Part shown: positions 33,472-40,806 of the stretch, piece after piece
How positions within the stretch are numbered: the first letter of the stretch is position 1
How the letters are laid out: every line of letters begins with the position of its first letter
Assembly: GCA_965196605.1 (NCBI GenBank)
Contig: CBDAKK010000008.1
Coordinates: 682,001 to 746,000, forward strand
Length of the DNA stretch: 64,000 nucleotides
Reading direction: 5' to 3'
From: CBDAKK01 sp965196605
GTDB taxonomy: Bacteria; Spirochaetota; Spirochaetia; WTKD01; G963693115
Position numbers and translations under genes: made by a program
Notes under the pieces: generated by a model
Databases searched by the model: none
What the model saw: only the letters and a program-made list of their open reading frames with translations
What the model was told of the DNA's origin: nothing

Positions 33472-35055
33472 TTATTGACGTGGAACAAGGGCAATGCGAA
33501 AGCCTACGTAGGGGCTCACCCACGCGGGGGGCATGGAGGCATTGCGCGTTCTCGTCATGCTTTGTTGTATGCCGCGTGTCTGCACGGTTTGGTTTTTGCT
33601 GATGTAGCTGCCGCCTAGTATGACCTTTTCGCTGCCATACTGCGGTCCCTCAAAGTCTGCAAATTGCGGCAGTGGCGCGTACCAAGAACTGGTGAACTCC
33701 CACAGGCCTCCTATGAAGTTAGGCTTGCTTGCTTGTGTGGCATAGGCGCTTCTCACTGCTTGGTCTTCGTCGGGTAGCCCCAGAATGTGGCTTGTTTGTA
33801 CGTGCTTTAAAGCCGCTGCGCGCCACTGGTACTCGTTTGGGAGAATGGCGCTGTAGCCTAAGGGTGCAACTTGTCTGTCAAACCACTGCGTAAACTTAAG
33901 CGCGTCGTAGTAGCTTATAAAGCGCATGGGCATGGTGGGCTCAGCTTGGGGTGCAAAGCCCTGTAAGTAGACTGATGCGTGGTCGGGTGAAACCTGCGCT
34001 TTGCCATTCCATGAGGTTTCTTGTAAAAAGCGCTGGTACTGCGCTTGTGTTACTTCCCCACTCATAATATAGAACGCGGGTACGGTGACTGCAAATGCTG
34101 GTGCGCTGTTTGTATTGTCTGTAATCGCCTCTAGGGCTTCTTCCGTCTCTAAAAACAAACGTGTCTTGCCCGAGGCTGTCTTAGTGTTTTGAATGCCGTA
34201 GTTGAGCGTGGTGCGCGGCACATGGAGGAATGAGGCGCCGCTTATCAAGAGCCGTGGTGTTGATGTTGGTACATCTGCATAGGTGGAAGCCCCTGAAAGT
34301 GCAATGGGGCTTGGGTTTTTGGTTGGCTCTTGCATGAGGCGCGTGTAGGCTTGTACCGCAAGGTCGCCGGCAAGCTCATTGCGCATAAACAAAAGCGTAG
34401 GGGAGGGCTCTGTAGTTTGGAGTGCTGCAGTGTTGCTGTAGGGTAGTGCGGCGCGTACCAGTTTGCGCTGTGTTGTTTCTATGCGCGCAAGGGCTGACGC
34501 GTTGCCCGTAGTTTGGTGGTGTTGCTTCAAGCTTTTCAGTGATGCAAGCGACGTAGAAAGTGTGTCGGGTACAAAGTACTGGAGTTTGTCGCCTCCTACC
34601 ATGTTCCACGAGGCGAGTTCTTCTGTGCTTTTTTTCACAAAGTTTTCAGGCTTTTCGAGGGCAAGCAGCGCGTGTATTTTTTGTGTTCTGAAGGAGGCTT
34701 TGCGAAGTATGCGTATGTTTCTTGTGCTGACTTTTTCTTCGTGCGTTGTAAAAGATGGCAGTGATACCGTAATGGTGTATGTCCCTTTGGGGAGTACTTC
34801 AGTGTACGGTGTTGCGCCTTTGTAGGTGTTGTTTATGAGCACCGCGGCGCCTGAGGGGGTTGAGTCTATGCGCACCTGTGTGCCCGGTGAGAGCACGGCT
34901 GATGGCAGCCCTAGCACTACGGAGATGACTGCAAGAAAAAGCAAGAGCCAAATAATGGGAACGTATATTGTTGGGCGTATTCCCCACAAGCTACCGAGGG
35001 TTACGGGGCTAATGGAGGCGAGGTGTTCTTGTTCTTCATGATGAGATTGAGCCAT
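33472..35055 (-). CDS. PEGA-domain and formylglycine-generating-enzyme-like (SUMF1) membrane protein
   Basis: A 527-residue protein. One membrane segment (IYVPIIWLLLFLAVISVVLGL, residues ~30-50) anchors it; a PEGA domain follows (STPSGAAVLINNTYKGATPYTEVLPKG). Residues ~100-280 are of unknown fold, and the C-terminal ~220 residues form a SUMF1/FGE-like domain (PAFYIMSGEVTQAQYQRFL, PMRFISYYDALKFTQWFD, LPNEYQWRAAA, GGLWEFTSSWY, VGFRIAL). I see no Cys pair like that of active FGE, so it is probably a binding fold. Similar proteins occur next to smpB in Treponema. Leads the operon with smpB and the phosphatase. Confidence 0.85.
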   Translation of the reverse strand: MAQSHHEEQEHLASISPVTLGSLWGIRPTIYVPIIWLLLFLAVISVVLGLPSAVLSPGTQVRIDSTPSGAAVLINNTYKGATPYTEVLPKGTYTITVSLPSFTTHEEKVSTRNIRILRKASFRTQKIHALLALEKPENFVKKSTEELASWNMVGGDKLQYFVPDTLSTSLASLKSLKQHHQTTGNASALARIETTQRKLVRAALPYSNTAALQTTEPSPTLLFMRNELAGDLAVQAYTRLMQEPTKNPSPIALSGASTYADVPTSTPRLLISGASFLHVPRTTLNYGIQNTKTASGKTRLFLETEEALEAITDNTNSAPAFAVTVPAFYIMSGEVTQAQYQRFLQETSWNGKAQVSPDHASVYLQGFAPQAEPTMPMRFISYYDALKFTQWFDRQVAPLGYSAILPNEYQWRAAALKHVQTSHILGLPDEDQAVRSAYATQASKPNFIGGLWEFTSSWYAPLPQFADFEGPQYGSEKVILGGSYISKNQTVQTRGIQQSMTRTRNASMPPAWVSPYVGFRIALVPRQ

Positions 35056-35166
35056 ATATTGTATGATATACTATTTATTAGACATACAAGCGTGAGGCGT
35101 TTTCTTTACTTATTGAGTTTGGGCCTTCCTGCATGAAATTTACGTGAAGCGAGTTATGTACACTGT

Positions 35167-36126
35167 ATGAAAAGCTATGCACAGATTACCGCGTCTTTTT
35201 TAGTGCGCGTTACCGAGCAGTATCTTACCTATCGCAAGAAGAAAAAGGCGCGTACGCTCTTTCGGCAAAAGCGGCGCGGCCTCATCAAGGATTGGGGCTT
35301 TGCGTTTTTATGGGCCGCGTTTGTGGTGCTTATACTCAATCAATACTTGTTGCAGGGCTATGTAATTCCCTCGGGTTCCATGATACCCACGCTTGAGGAG
35401 AACGACAAAATTTTTGTCAATAAGTTTGTCTTTGGGCCTGAGTTGTTGCCGGGGTACAAGCGCATGTATACAAAGACAAAGCCGCGGCGCTTTGAGACTA
35501 TTGTTTTTGAAAGCCCCGAGTACCTAAGCCGAGGCGTGGCCTTTGAAGTGCTGCAGCGCGTGCTGTTCATGCTCACGCTTTCGTTTGTTGATATAAACAA
35601 GGATGCATTTGGGAGGCCACGGGTGCAGTTTTTAATAAAGCGCCTTATAGGTATGGAGGGTGATGCTATACGCTACAAGAATGGTGAGCTTGTTTACAAA
35701 CTGCGTGGTACTGACACATGGAATGCAGAAGAGCGCTTCCGTGAGTATGCGGGTGCCACATTTGCTTATCCGACTGACTATGCCTCTGAAGGTGCACGGC
35801 GCCTTGAAGTTGAGAAGCAGGCTTTGACGAGAGCTAGGGTGTGGTATGAGAGAACTGGCATGCCTGACATATTCGACTCCTATGAAGTGAAGGCGCGCGC
35901 GTCAATGTATGCTCACGAAATGTTTCCTAGCACCATGGCCCCCGCGCTGTTTTATGGAGAAGCAAAAAACGGGTGGCACATACCCAAGGGGAGCTATTTT
36001 TTCATGGGTGATAATAGGAATCACTCTTATGACAGCAGGTTTTATGGCCATGTTTCAGAGCGTAATGTGCTTGGCAAAGCATTGGTTATTTACTTGCCGC
36101 TTTCACGCAGTGGGGCTATTAAGTAG
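35167..36126 (+). CDS. lepB: Signal peptidase I
   Basis: Cleaves signal peptides of exported proteins at the outer face of the cytoplasmic membrane. It has 319 residues with one N-terminal membrane segment (FAFLWAAFVVLILNQYLL). The catalytic Ser is in PSGSMIPTL (residue ~74) and the Lys in FLIKRLIGMEGD (residue ~159); the conserved GDNRNHSYDSRFYG follows. A ~70-residue insertion between the boxes (AEERFREYAGATF...) is common in spirochaetes. Divergent from the FGE-like gene and followed by a catalytically defective paralogue. Confidence 0.95.
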   Translation: MKSYAQITASFLVRVTEQYLTYRKKKKARTLFRQKRRGLIKDWGFAFLWAAFVVLILNQYLLQGYVIPSGSMIPTLEENDKIFVNKFVFGPELLPGYKRMYTKTKPRRFETIVFESPEYLSRGVAFEVLQRVLFMLTLSFVDINKDAFGRPRVQFLIKRLIGMEGDAIRYKNGELVYKLRGTDTWNAEERFREYAGATFAYPTDYASEGARRLEVEKQALTRARVWYERTGMPDIFDSYEVKARASMYAHEMFPSTMAPALFYGEAKNGWHIPKGSYFFMGDNRNHSYDSRFYGHVSERNVLGKALVIYLPLSRSGAIK

Positions 36127-36157
36127 GCTTCTTTTAGTATGTTGTCTTGAAAGTATC

Positions 36158-36886
36158 ATGAGTGCATTAAAGTCTACGGAAGTTTTTTTCGTACATTCGC
36201 ATCAAAAGAGAAAAAGTATTCTCGGCTTTGTTGTGGTTTCCTATGCAATTACCGTGCTGCTGTATTGTTTTTTGCAGACATGGGGTTTTCGAGTTGTTGC
36301 CGTACCGGTGGACATTGCGCAGCGCATTATGCCACAGTACATGGCAAAGCTTGGGGTTGAGCGCGCACGGGGTAAAAAGCAACGTGCTGTGGTTTTTGTT
36401 TCTTTGTATGGTCTACGTTTTGGTTCGCGTAGTTTGGTGCTGCCTTTCAACCAAAAGCCCACGCGTGGTGATGTGGTGCTTGTTGCAATGACGAGCCAGC
36501 GGGGGCTTGCGAAGAACAAAAATATTGGCATGAGCTTGTTTCATGGAGCACAGAATATTGCGTCGGTTTTAACCTTTGCTCTTGTAAAACCCGCTACAGA
36601 GTACGGCATAATGCGTGTGGTTGGCACGGAGTATGAGCGGGTCTCCTATTCTGGTGCTGCAATTTATGAAGGAGACAGCCCACGCGTTATAGTTTCTGAT
36701 GATGCCATGTTGCCTTATATTAACACCGACAATGCCTTGAGAGTGCCGCAAGGGCATGTTTTTTTAAGCAGCAAGGTAGCGTATGGTTTGGACAGCCGCT
36801 ATCGAGGTGCGTATCGGGTTTCGGACATTGTAGGCAAGGTCGGGTTTCTTATGGGGCCTGTGTGGGGTAGTCTTGCATCAAAATAA
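36158..36886 (+). CDS. Degenerate signal peptidase I paralogue (S26 fold)
   Basis: A 242-residue protein, 32 bases after lepB. The start at 36158 is chosen because an open frame upstream merely overlaps lepB. A membrane segment (residues ~20-42) and the S26-type barrel can be followed: RVVAVPVDIAQRIMPQYM takes the place of the Ser box, GIMRVVGTEYERVS that of the Lys box, and HVFLSSKVAYGLDSRYRGAYRVSDIVGKV that of GDNRNHSYDSRFYG. Neither catalytic Ser nor Lys is present, so it is unlikely to cleave; it may bind or regulate LepB. Similar pairs are possible in other Treponema. Confidence 0.8.
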   Translation: MSALKSTEVFFVHSHQKRKSILGFVVVSYAITVLLYCFLQTWGFRVVAVPVDIAQRIMPQYMAKLGVERARGKKQRAVVFVSLYGLRFGSRSLVLPFNQKPTRGDVVLVAMTSQRGLAKNKNIGMSLFHGAQNIASVLTFALVKPATEYGIMRVVGTEYERVSYSGAAIYEGDSPRVIVSDDAMLPYINTDNALRVPQGHVFLSSKVAYGLDSRYRGAYRVSDIVGKVGFLMGPVWGSLASK

Positions 36887-36970
36887 TGGGTGGAAAATGT
36901 TGCTTAACCTAATGAATGCGTAGTGGTGGGGTTTCTAGTTGCTATGCACGGTGGATTCAAGGGGGGAAGT

Positions 36971-37084
36971 ATGAAAAACAAGTGGGCACAAAACAATGGG
37001 GCTAAGAAATCTTTTACTTTCTCTTTGAATGCGCCCAACAATACTAGCTATACAAGATATATATGCTTCCTCGCCGTATTATAA
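36971..37084 (+). CDS. Possible small peptide upstream of tag
   Basis: A 37-codon frame starting ATGAAAAACAAG, preceded by a strong GGGGGGAAG ribosome site six bases away, and ending 7 bases before the tag start at 37092. It overlaps an alternative upstream ATG of tag. It could be a leader peptide or a chance frame; there is no recognisable domain. Confidence 0.25.
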   Translation: MKNKWAQNNGAKKSFTFSLNAPNNTSYTRYICFLAVL

Positions 37085-37091
37085 TGATCTC

Positions 37092-37655
37092 ATGCAAACG
37101 CAAAACTCATATTGTAAGGCCATAAAAGACGAAGCCGCAGGCCATGTGAGTAAAATATACCACGATGAGGAATATGGCTTTGCGGTGCACTCAGATGACG
37201 CACTCTTTGAACGCTTGGTCTTAGAAATAAACCAAGCGGGGCTTTCATGGCTCACTATACTGAAGAAGCGTGAGCATTTTAGAGCAGCCTATGCGCATTT
37301 TTCCATTGCGCGCGTTGCCACTTTTGATGAAGAAAAGAAAGCGCAGTTGATGAACAACGCGGGCATTATTCGTAATGCATTGAAAATACGCGCGGCACTG
37401 CACAACGCGCGCGTAGTCTTAAAGCTACAAAAGGAACACGGCTCTTTTGCCGCGTGGCTGGAGTCACAAGCATGCAAGGACTTACATGAATGGGTGGCGC
37501 TCTTTAAAAAAACCTTCACCTTTACCGGGGGTGAAATTACCAAGGAGTTTTTAGTAAGCACGGGGTACCTAGAGGGCGCGCATGCCCCAGACTGCCCCGC
37601 GTACAAGGCCGCGCTTGCCACAAGTCCGCATTGGTCTGTAAAAAACGCGCAGTAA
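37092..37655 (+). CDS. tag: DNA-3-methyladenine glycosylase I
   Basis: Removes 3-methyladenine from alkylated DNA. With the start at 37092 it has 187 residues, the normal size; an ATG at 37029 is possible. Family motifs: KIYHDEEYGFAV, LVLEINQAGLSWLTILKKREHFRAA (the helix-hairpin-helix region and substrate pocket) and NNAGIIRNALKIRAALHNA, with FTGGEITKEFLVSTGYLEGAHAPDC at the end. The N-terminal zinc-snap cysteines of E. coli Tag are only partly kept. Paired with a second, unrelated glycosylase downstream. Confidence 0.9.
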   Translation: MQTQNSYCKAIKDEAAGHVSKIYHDEEYGFAVHSDDALFERLVLEINQAGLSWLTILKKREHFRAAYAHFSIARVATFDEEKKAQLMNNAGIIRNALKIRAALHNARVVLKLQKEHGSFAAWLESQACKDLHEWVALFKKTFTFTGGEITKEFLVSTGYLEGAHAPDCPAYKAALATSPHWSVKNAQ

Positions 37656-37666
37656 CAAAACAAACC

Positions 37667-38371
37667 ATGAAAGACCGCTCGCCACATGCAGTTTTTGCTT
37701 CCCTCAAGTCGCTCCCACCCGCTTTCTTTTTGGGAGAAACCGACCTCATAGCCCAAGCATTACTCAACTGCGCGCTCTTTACCTATGCGGAAGAGGGTAC
37801 TGCAGTCGGCGGGCGCATAGTGGAAACAGAAAGTTACACACAAGACGATGAAGCATCACATTCATACAGGGGCGAACGCACACGCTCGCGCGCCATGTTT
37901 ATGCAAGGCGGCACTGCATATGTCTACGTGATATACGGGATATACCACTGCTGTAACATAGTCACAGGCGCGGCAGGCCTCGGAAACGCCGTACTCATAC
38001 GCGCGCTTCAGCCCTGCTGGGGACTGCCACTCATGACAACGCGGCGCATGGGGCGCGCTGGTAAGCAAAACACAAGTAAGCGCCCCAAGGTAGCACCCAG
38101 CACGCATGCCCTGTGCCGCGGCCCGGGTTGCCTCAGCATAGCGCTTGAAATTAGCATCAACGCATACAACGAAACGCCCATGGCATGCAACAAAAAGGCA
38201 AAGAAGCGCAGCATACACCTTATGCAACTGCCGCAGCCCATGCACCTACACCCACAAAACGTGGTACACACCACGCGCATAGGCATAACAAACGCACGCG
38301 CGCGTGAACAAAAAAGGCGCTTTTACATGCACAACAACCCCTGCGTAAGCCACCCGCTCAAAAACACATAA
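37667..38371 (+). CDS. 3-methyladenine DNA glycosylase (AAG/Mpg family)
   Basis: A 234-residue glycosylase of the AAG/Mpg fold, which removes 3-methyladenine, hypoxanthine and ethenoadenine. The ATG at 37667 lies 11 bases after the tag stop; an earlier TTG would overlap tag. Motifs: GRIVETESYTQDDEASHSYRG (catalytic Glu and its partner), GERTRSRAMFMQGGTAYVYVIYGIYHCCNIV and AVLIRALQP. The C-terminal half is longer and more basic than usual. With tag it forms a small alkylation-repair unit. No ada gene is nearby. Confidence 0.9.
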   Translation: MKDRSPHAVFASLKSLPPAFFLGETDLIAQALLNCALFTYAEEGTAVGGRIVETESYTQDDEASHSYRGERTRSRAMFMQGGTAYVYVIYGIYHCCNIVTGAAGLGNAVLIRALQPCWGLPLMTTRRMGRAGKQNTSKRPKVAPSTHALCRGPGCLSIALEISINAYNETPMACNKKAKKRSIHLMQLPQPMHLHPQNVVHTTRIGITNARAREQKRRFYMHNNPCVSHPLKNT

Positions 38372-38437
38372 GCCACATGCTGACGCAACAATGCCTTTGC
38401 TTCTGTCAAAGCAGCACACACACACGCTGTGTCGTGC

Positions 38438-38911
38438 TTACTCGCCTTGTGCCTGTAACAACATGTCGCGTATTTGCTGATACGCTTCGTCTTTGGCGTC
38501 TCTCTCCTCTAGAAAGTCGAGCGGCGTCTTACCATCTTCATCGCGAGCATTTACGTCCGCTCCCGCTTTGAGTAAAGCTTTTATCACCGCAGTGTTCTCA
38601 TTATCCTCAGCAGCAGCATGCAAAGGCGTCTCTCTATCTTCATCACGAGCATTTACGTCCGCTCCTGCTTTGAGTAAAGCTTCTATCACCGCAACGTTCT
38701 CATTATCCTCAGCAGCAGCATGCAAAGGCGTCTTGCCATCGTCATCATGAGCATTTACGTCCGCTCCCGCTTTGAGCAATGCTGCTATCATCGCAGCGTT
38801 CTTATTACGTGCAGCAGCAGTATGCAAAGGCGTCCACCCATCGTCATCATGAGCATTCACGTCCGGAATGTACATGACAAACATTATAAGTAGTAGTGGT
38901 AAGTATTTCAT
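38438..38911 (-). CDS. Small exported ankyrin-repeat protein
   Basis: A 157-residue protein with a short signal-like N-terminus (YLPLLLIMFVMYIPDVNA) followed by four ankyrin repeats. The repeat unit is 34 residues (DVNARDEDGKTPLHAAAEDNENTAVIKALLKAGA), with the repeating DNA period of 102 bases nearly unchanged, so the repeats arose recently. The charged DDD/DED turns give an acidic surface. Located 20 bases downstream of a HU-like gene and probably in the same transcript. The partner is unknown. Confidence 0.85.
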   Translation of the reverse strand: MKYLPLLLIMFVMYIPDVNAHDDDGWTPLHTAAARNKNAAMIAALLKAGADVNAHDDDGKTPLHAAAEDNENVAVIEALLKAGADVNARDEDRETPLHAAAEDNENTAVIKALLKAGADVNARDEDGKTPLDFLEERDAKDEAYQQIRDMLLQAQGE

Positions 38912-38931
38912 AGTTATTGATTATACAACAC

Positions 38932-39279
38932 TTAGTGTATCTTCCTATAATGCAAGTTTTCCGTAACATGAGCAAATCTACGACTGTGTGCGCCCACTTC
39001 TGCGGCATGTGCCTGCCCATCACTACGCACGGTAATGCGGAAGCAGCCTAATTCACCTATGCGCACGCTTTTGCCCGCCGCAAGGTACTGTGGAATAACC
39101 TCTGCTAAGGCATACAACACAGCTTGTACGTCTACGCCACTCACAGTACTCATTTTCTCTATGGCCTTGCATAGCTCTCTAGTAGTCGTTTCACCTACAA
39201 CGTTTGCCGATGCATAGTATTTCTTCTGGGTTCTATCCTGCGGATTATCCCGCGCTATTACTTTATATTCAATAGACAT
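38932..39279 (-). CDS. HU-family DNA-binding protein (HU-related, Bacteroidetes-type)
   Basis: A 115-residue member of the HU/IHF fold of the kind common in Bacteroidetes: IEYKVIARDNPQDRTQKKYYASANVVGETTTRELCKAIEKMSTVS, VQAVLYALAEVIPQYLAAGKSVRIGELGCFRITVRSDG. It is longer than canonical HU and lacks the usual arm sequence, so it may bind DNA differently. It could have been acquired from another gut or oral bacterium; inference only. It lies first in an operon with the ankyrin protein, under a promoter at 39294-39322. Confidence 0.85.
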   Translation of the reverse strand: MSIEYKVIARDNPQDRTQKKYYASANVVGETTTRELCKAIEKMSTVSGVDVQAVLYALAEVIPQYLAAGKSVRIGELGCFRITVRSDGQAHAAEVGAHSRRFAHVTENLHYRKIH

Positions 39280-39293
39280 ATATATTTTATTGT

Positions 39294-39352
39294 ATTATAA
39301 AACACTGTATAGTGTATGTACACACAGTGTATATACTATTATAAAACAGTGT
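39294..39352 (-). promoter_or_regulatory. Promoter and repeated operator-like region of the HU-like gene
   Basis: On the minus strand, TATAAT (39294-39299) and TGTACA (39317-39322) with a 17-base spacer fit a sigma-70 promoter for the gene starting at 39279. The box is part of a 15-base word (ATTATAAAACACTGT, 39294-39308) that returns 44 bases away with one change (ATTATAAAACAGTGT, 39338-39352). ACACT...AGTGT dyads occur here (39303-39316) and at 38929-38939. Confidence 0.5.
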
Positions 39353-39413
39353 TTTATTAAATATTTACGTACATAAAACTATCAAGGGCACATACTCAAA
39401 ACATGTGAGGCTG

Positions 39414-39443
39414 GGCGTACATGCACTGCATGACTTGTACGCC
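39414..39443. repeat. Perfect hairpin between HU-like and GT4 genes
   Basis: GGCGTACA and TGTACGCC, 8-bp stem, 14-base loop which itself contains TGCACTGCA. The word GGGCGTACA is repeated near 39463. Could be a regulatory site; there is no T-run to make it a terminator. Confidence 0.45.
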
Positions 39444-39559
39444 GCACATTACACCATGCAGCATGGGCGTACAAGGCCATTGACTTACACACAAGCAGTC
39501 TTACAAACATGCACCATGCGTTATGCGATGGGCATTGCTTCTTGAGTATAATTAAGGAC

Positions 39560-40741
39560 ATGCGGTATACAGTGCTTCAGGTTATAACGCGCCTTGCAAA
39601 TGGCGGTGCAGAAGAGTCGGTGATGGATTGTATTATTGAGCTTGCCAAGCGCGGCGTGTACTGCGACCTTGCCGTAGGGAAGGAGTTTGTCCCAAACACG
39701 CTTGAGAAGTTTCCACTGCCTAAAGAATGCACCATACATCGTATTCCACACCTTGTGCGACGGGTAAGTCCCGTCAATGACCTGCTGGCACTGAGAGAGC
39801 TGCGCGCACTTATAACAAACAAAGACTACACCATAGTGCATACGCATACGTCAAAGGCGGGCATATTGGGGCGCTTGGCAGCGCACCGCGCGCGCGCTCC
39901 AATTGTTGTAGGGAGCATACACGGTATTTCATTTCCGCGCAGCGCAGGGTTGCTGCGGCATGCGTACCAGTACTTAGAAAAGCGCACGGCGCGCATCAGT
40001 GATGCACTGGTATGCGTAGGAGAAGACCTCAAGGCTATTTATACGCAAGCGGGAATAGGTGATGCGGCGCGCTATGAGGTTATTTACACGGGGATGAACT
40101 TGGATGCCTTTCATGCGGTTCATGGTGCAAGTGCAGAAGCGCGTATAAAGGCGCGCGAGCGCTTGTCGCTTCCCCAAGACTTGAATACTACGGTGCTTGC
40201 AAACATAGGGAGGTTGCAAGGGAGCAAAAACCAACGCGCGCTTATCGCCATGCTGCCAAAAATTCTTAAACAGTGCCCGTCCGTGCATGTGGTGCTTATT
40301 GGGGACGGTCCTGAAGAGCAGCGTTTGAAAAGCTATGCGCGCGACTTGGGGCTACTGCAACACGTAAGTTTTGCGGGTTATGTGCAGAACATATGGGACG
40401 TGATGAGCGCATGCGACATGCATTGTTTTACATCTCTGAATGAAGGCTTGCCACGCGTGTTGGTGCAAACGGCTGCTGCGGGCATTGCAAACATAAGCTA
40501 TGACGTAGAGGGTGCTGCAGAAATAATTGTAGATGGGCGTAGCGGGTACATAGTGCCCACAGGTGATGAAGCGGACTTTGTGGAGCGAGTAAGGCAACTG
40601 GTAGAAAACCCACGCTTGCGCGCGCAATTTGGGAAGGCGGGCATGCGCATTGCAGACGAGCGTTGGTCGCTTGCAAAGCTGGGCAACGAAACGCAGGCAT
40701 TGTATGAGAAGTTGCTCAGGCAGAAAGGCATGCTGGAGTAA
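39560..40741 (+). CDS. GT4-family glycosyltransferase
   Basis: A GT-B fold glycosyltransferase of 393 residues. The start at 39560 (MRYTVLQVITRLANGGAEE) gives the usual N-terminus with the Gly-rich acceptor loop and has AAGGA upstream; a longer frame upstream is less likely. Motifs of family GT4: VHTHTSKAGILGRLAA, GSIHGISFP, IGRLQGSKNQRALIAM, LIGDGPEEQRL, and EGLPRVLVQTAAAGIANISYDVEGAAEII with the nucleotide-sugar-binding Glu pair. It likely adds a sugar to a lipid-linked or surface glycan. No glycan cluster surrounds it, and the sugar cannot be named. Confidence 0.9.
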   Translation: MRYTVLQVITRLANGGAEESVMDCIIELAKRGVYCDLAVGKEFVPNTLEKFPLPKECTIHRIPHLVRRVSPVNDLLALRELRALITNKDYTIVHTHTSKAGILGRLAAHRARAPIVVGSIHGISFPRSAGLLRHAYQYLEKRTARISDALVCVGEDLKAIYTQAGIGDAARYEVIYTGMNLDAFHAVHGASAEARIKARERLSLPQDLNTTVLANIGRLQGSKNQRALIAMLPKILKQCPSVHVVLIGDGPEEQRLKSYARDLGLLQHVSFAGYVQNIWDVMSACDMHCFTSLNEGLPRVLVQTAAAGIANISYDVEGAAEIIVDGRSGYIVPTGDEADFVERVRQLVENPRLRAQFGKAGMRIADERWSLAKLGNETQALYEKLLRQKGMLE

Positions 40742-40750
40742 TGCACTCAC

Positions 40751-40800
40751 AGCTCTAACGCTGCTAAGTTACGCGCATTACTCCTAGCATGCTGAGAGCT
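40751..40800. terminator. Possible bidirectional hairpin between converging genes
   Basis: AGCTCT (40751-40756) pairs with AGAGCT (40795-40800); an inner GCTA/TAGC pair adds to it. It lies exactly between the GT4 and htrA stops. No T-run is present, so termination is only suggested. Confidence 0.4.
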
Positions 40801-40806
40801 TGTCTG

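Noticed and set aside
35909..36157. Longer start of the degenerate signal peptidase paralogue inside lepB
   Set aside because: The segment overlaps lepB in another frame; a start at 36158 yields a normal membrane-anchored protein.
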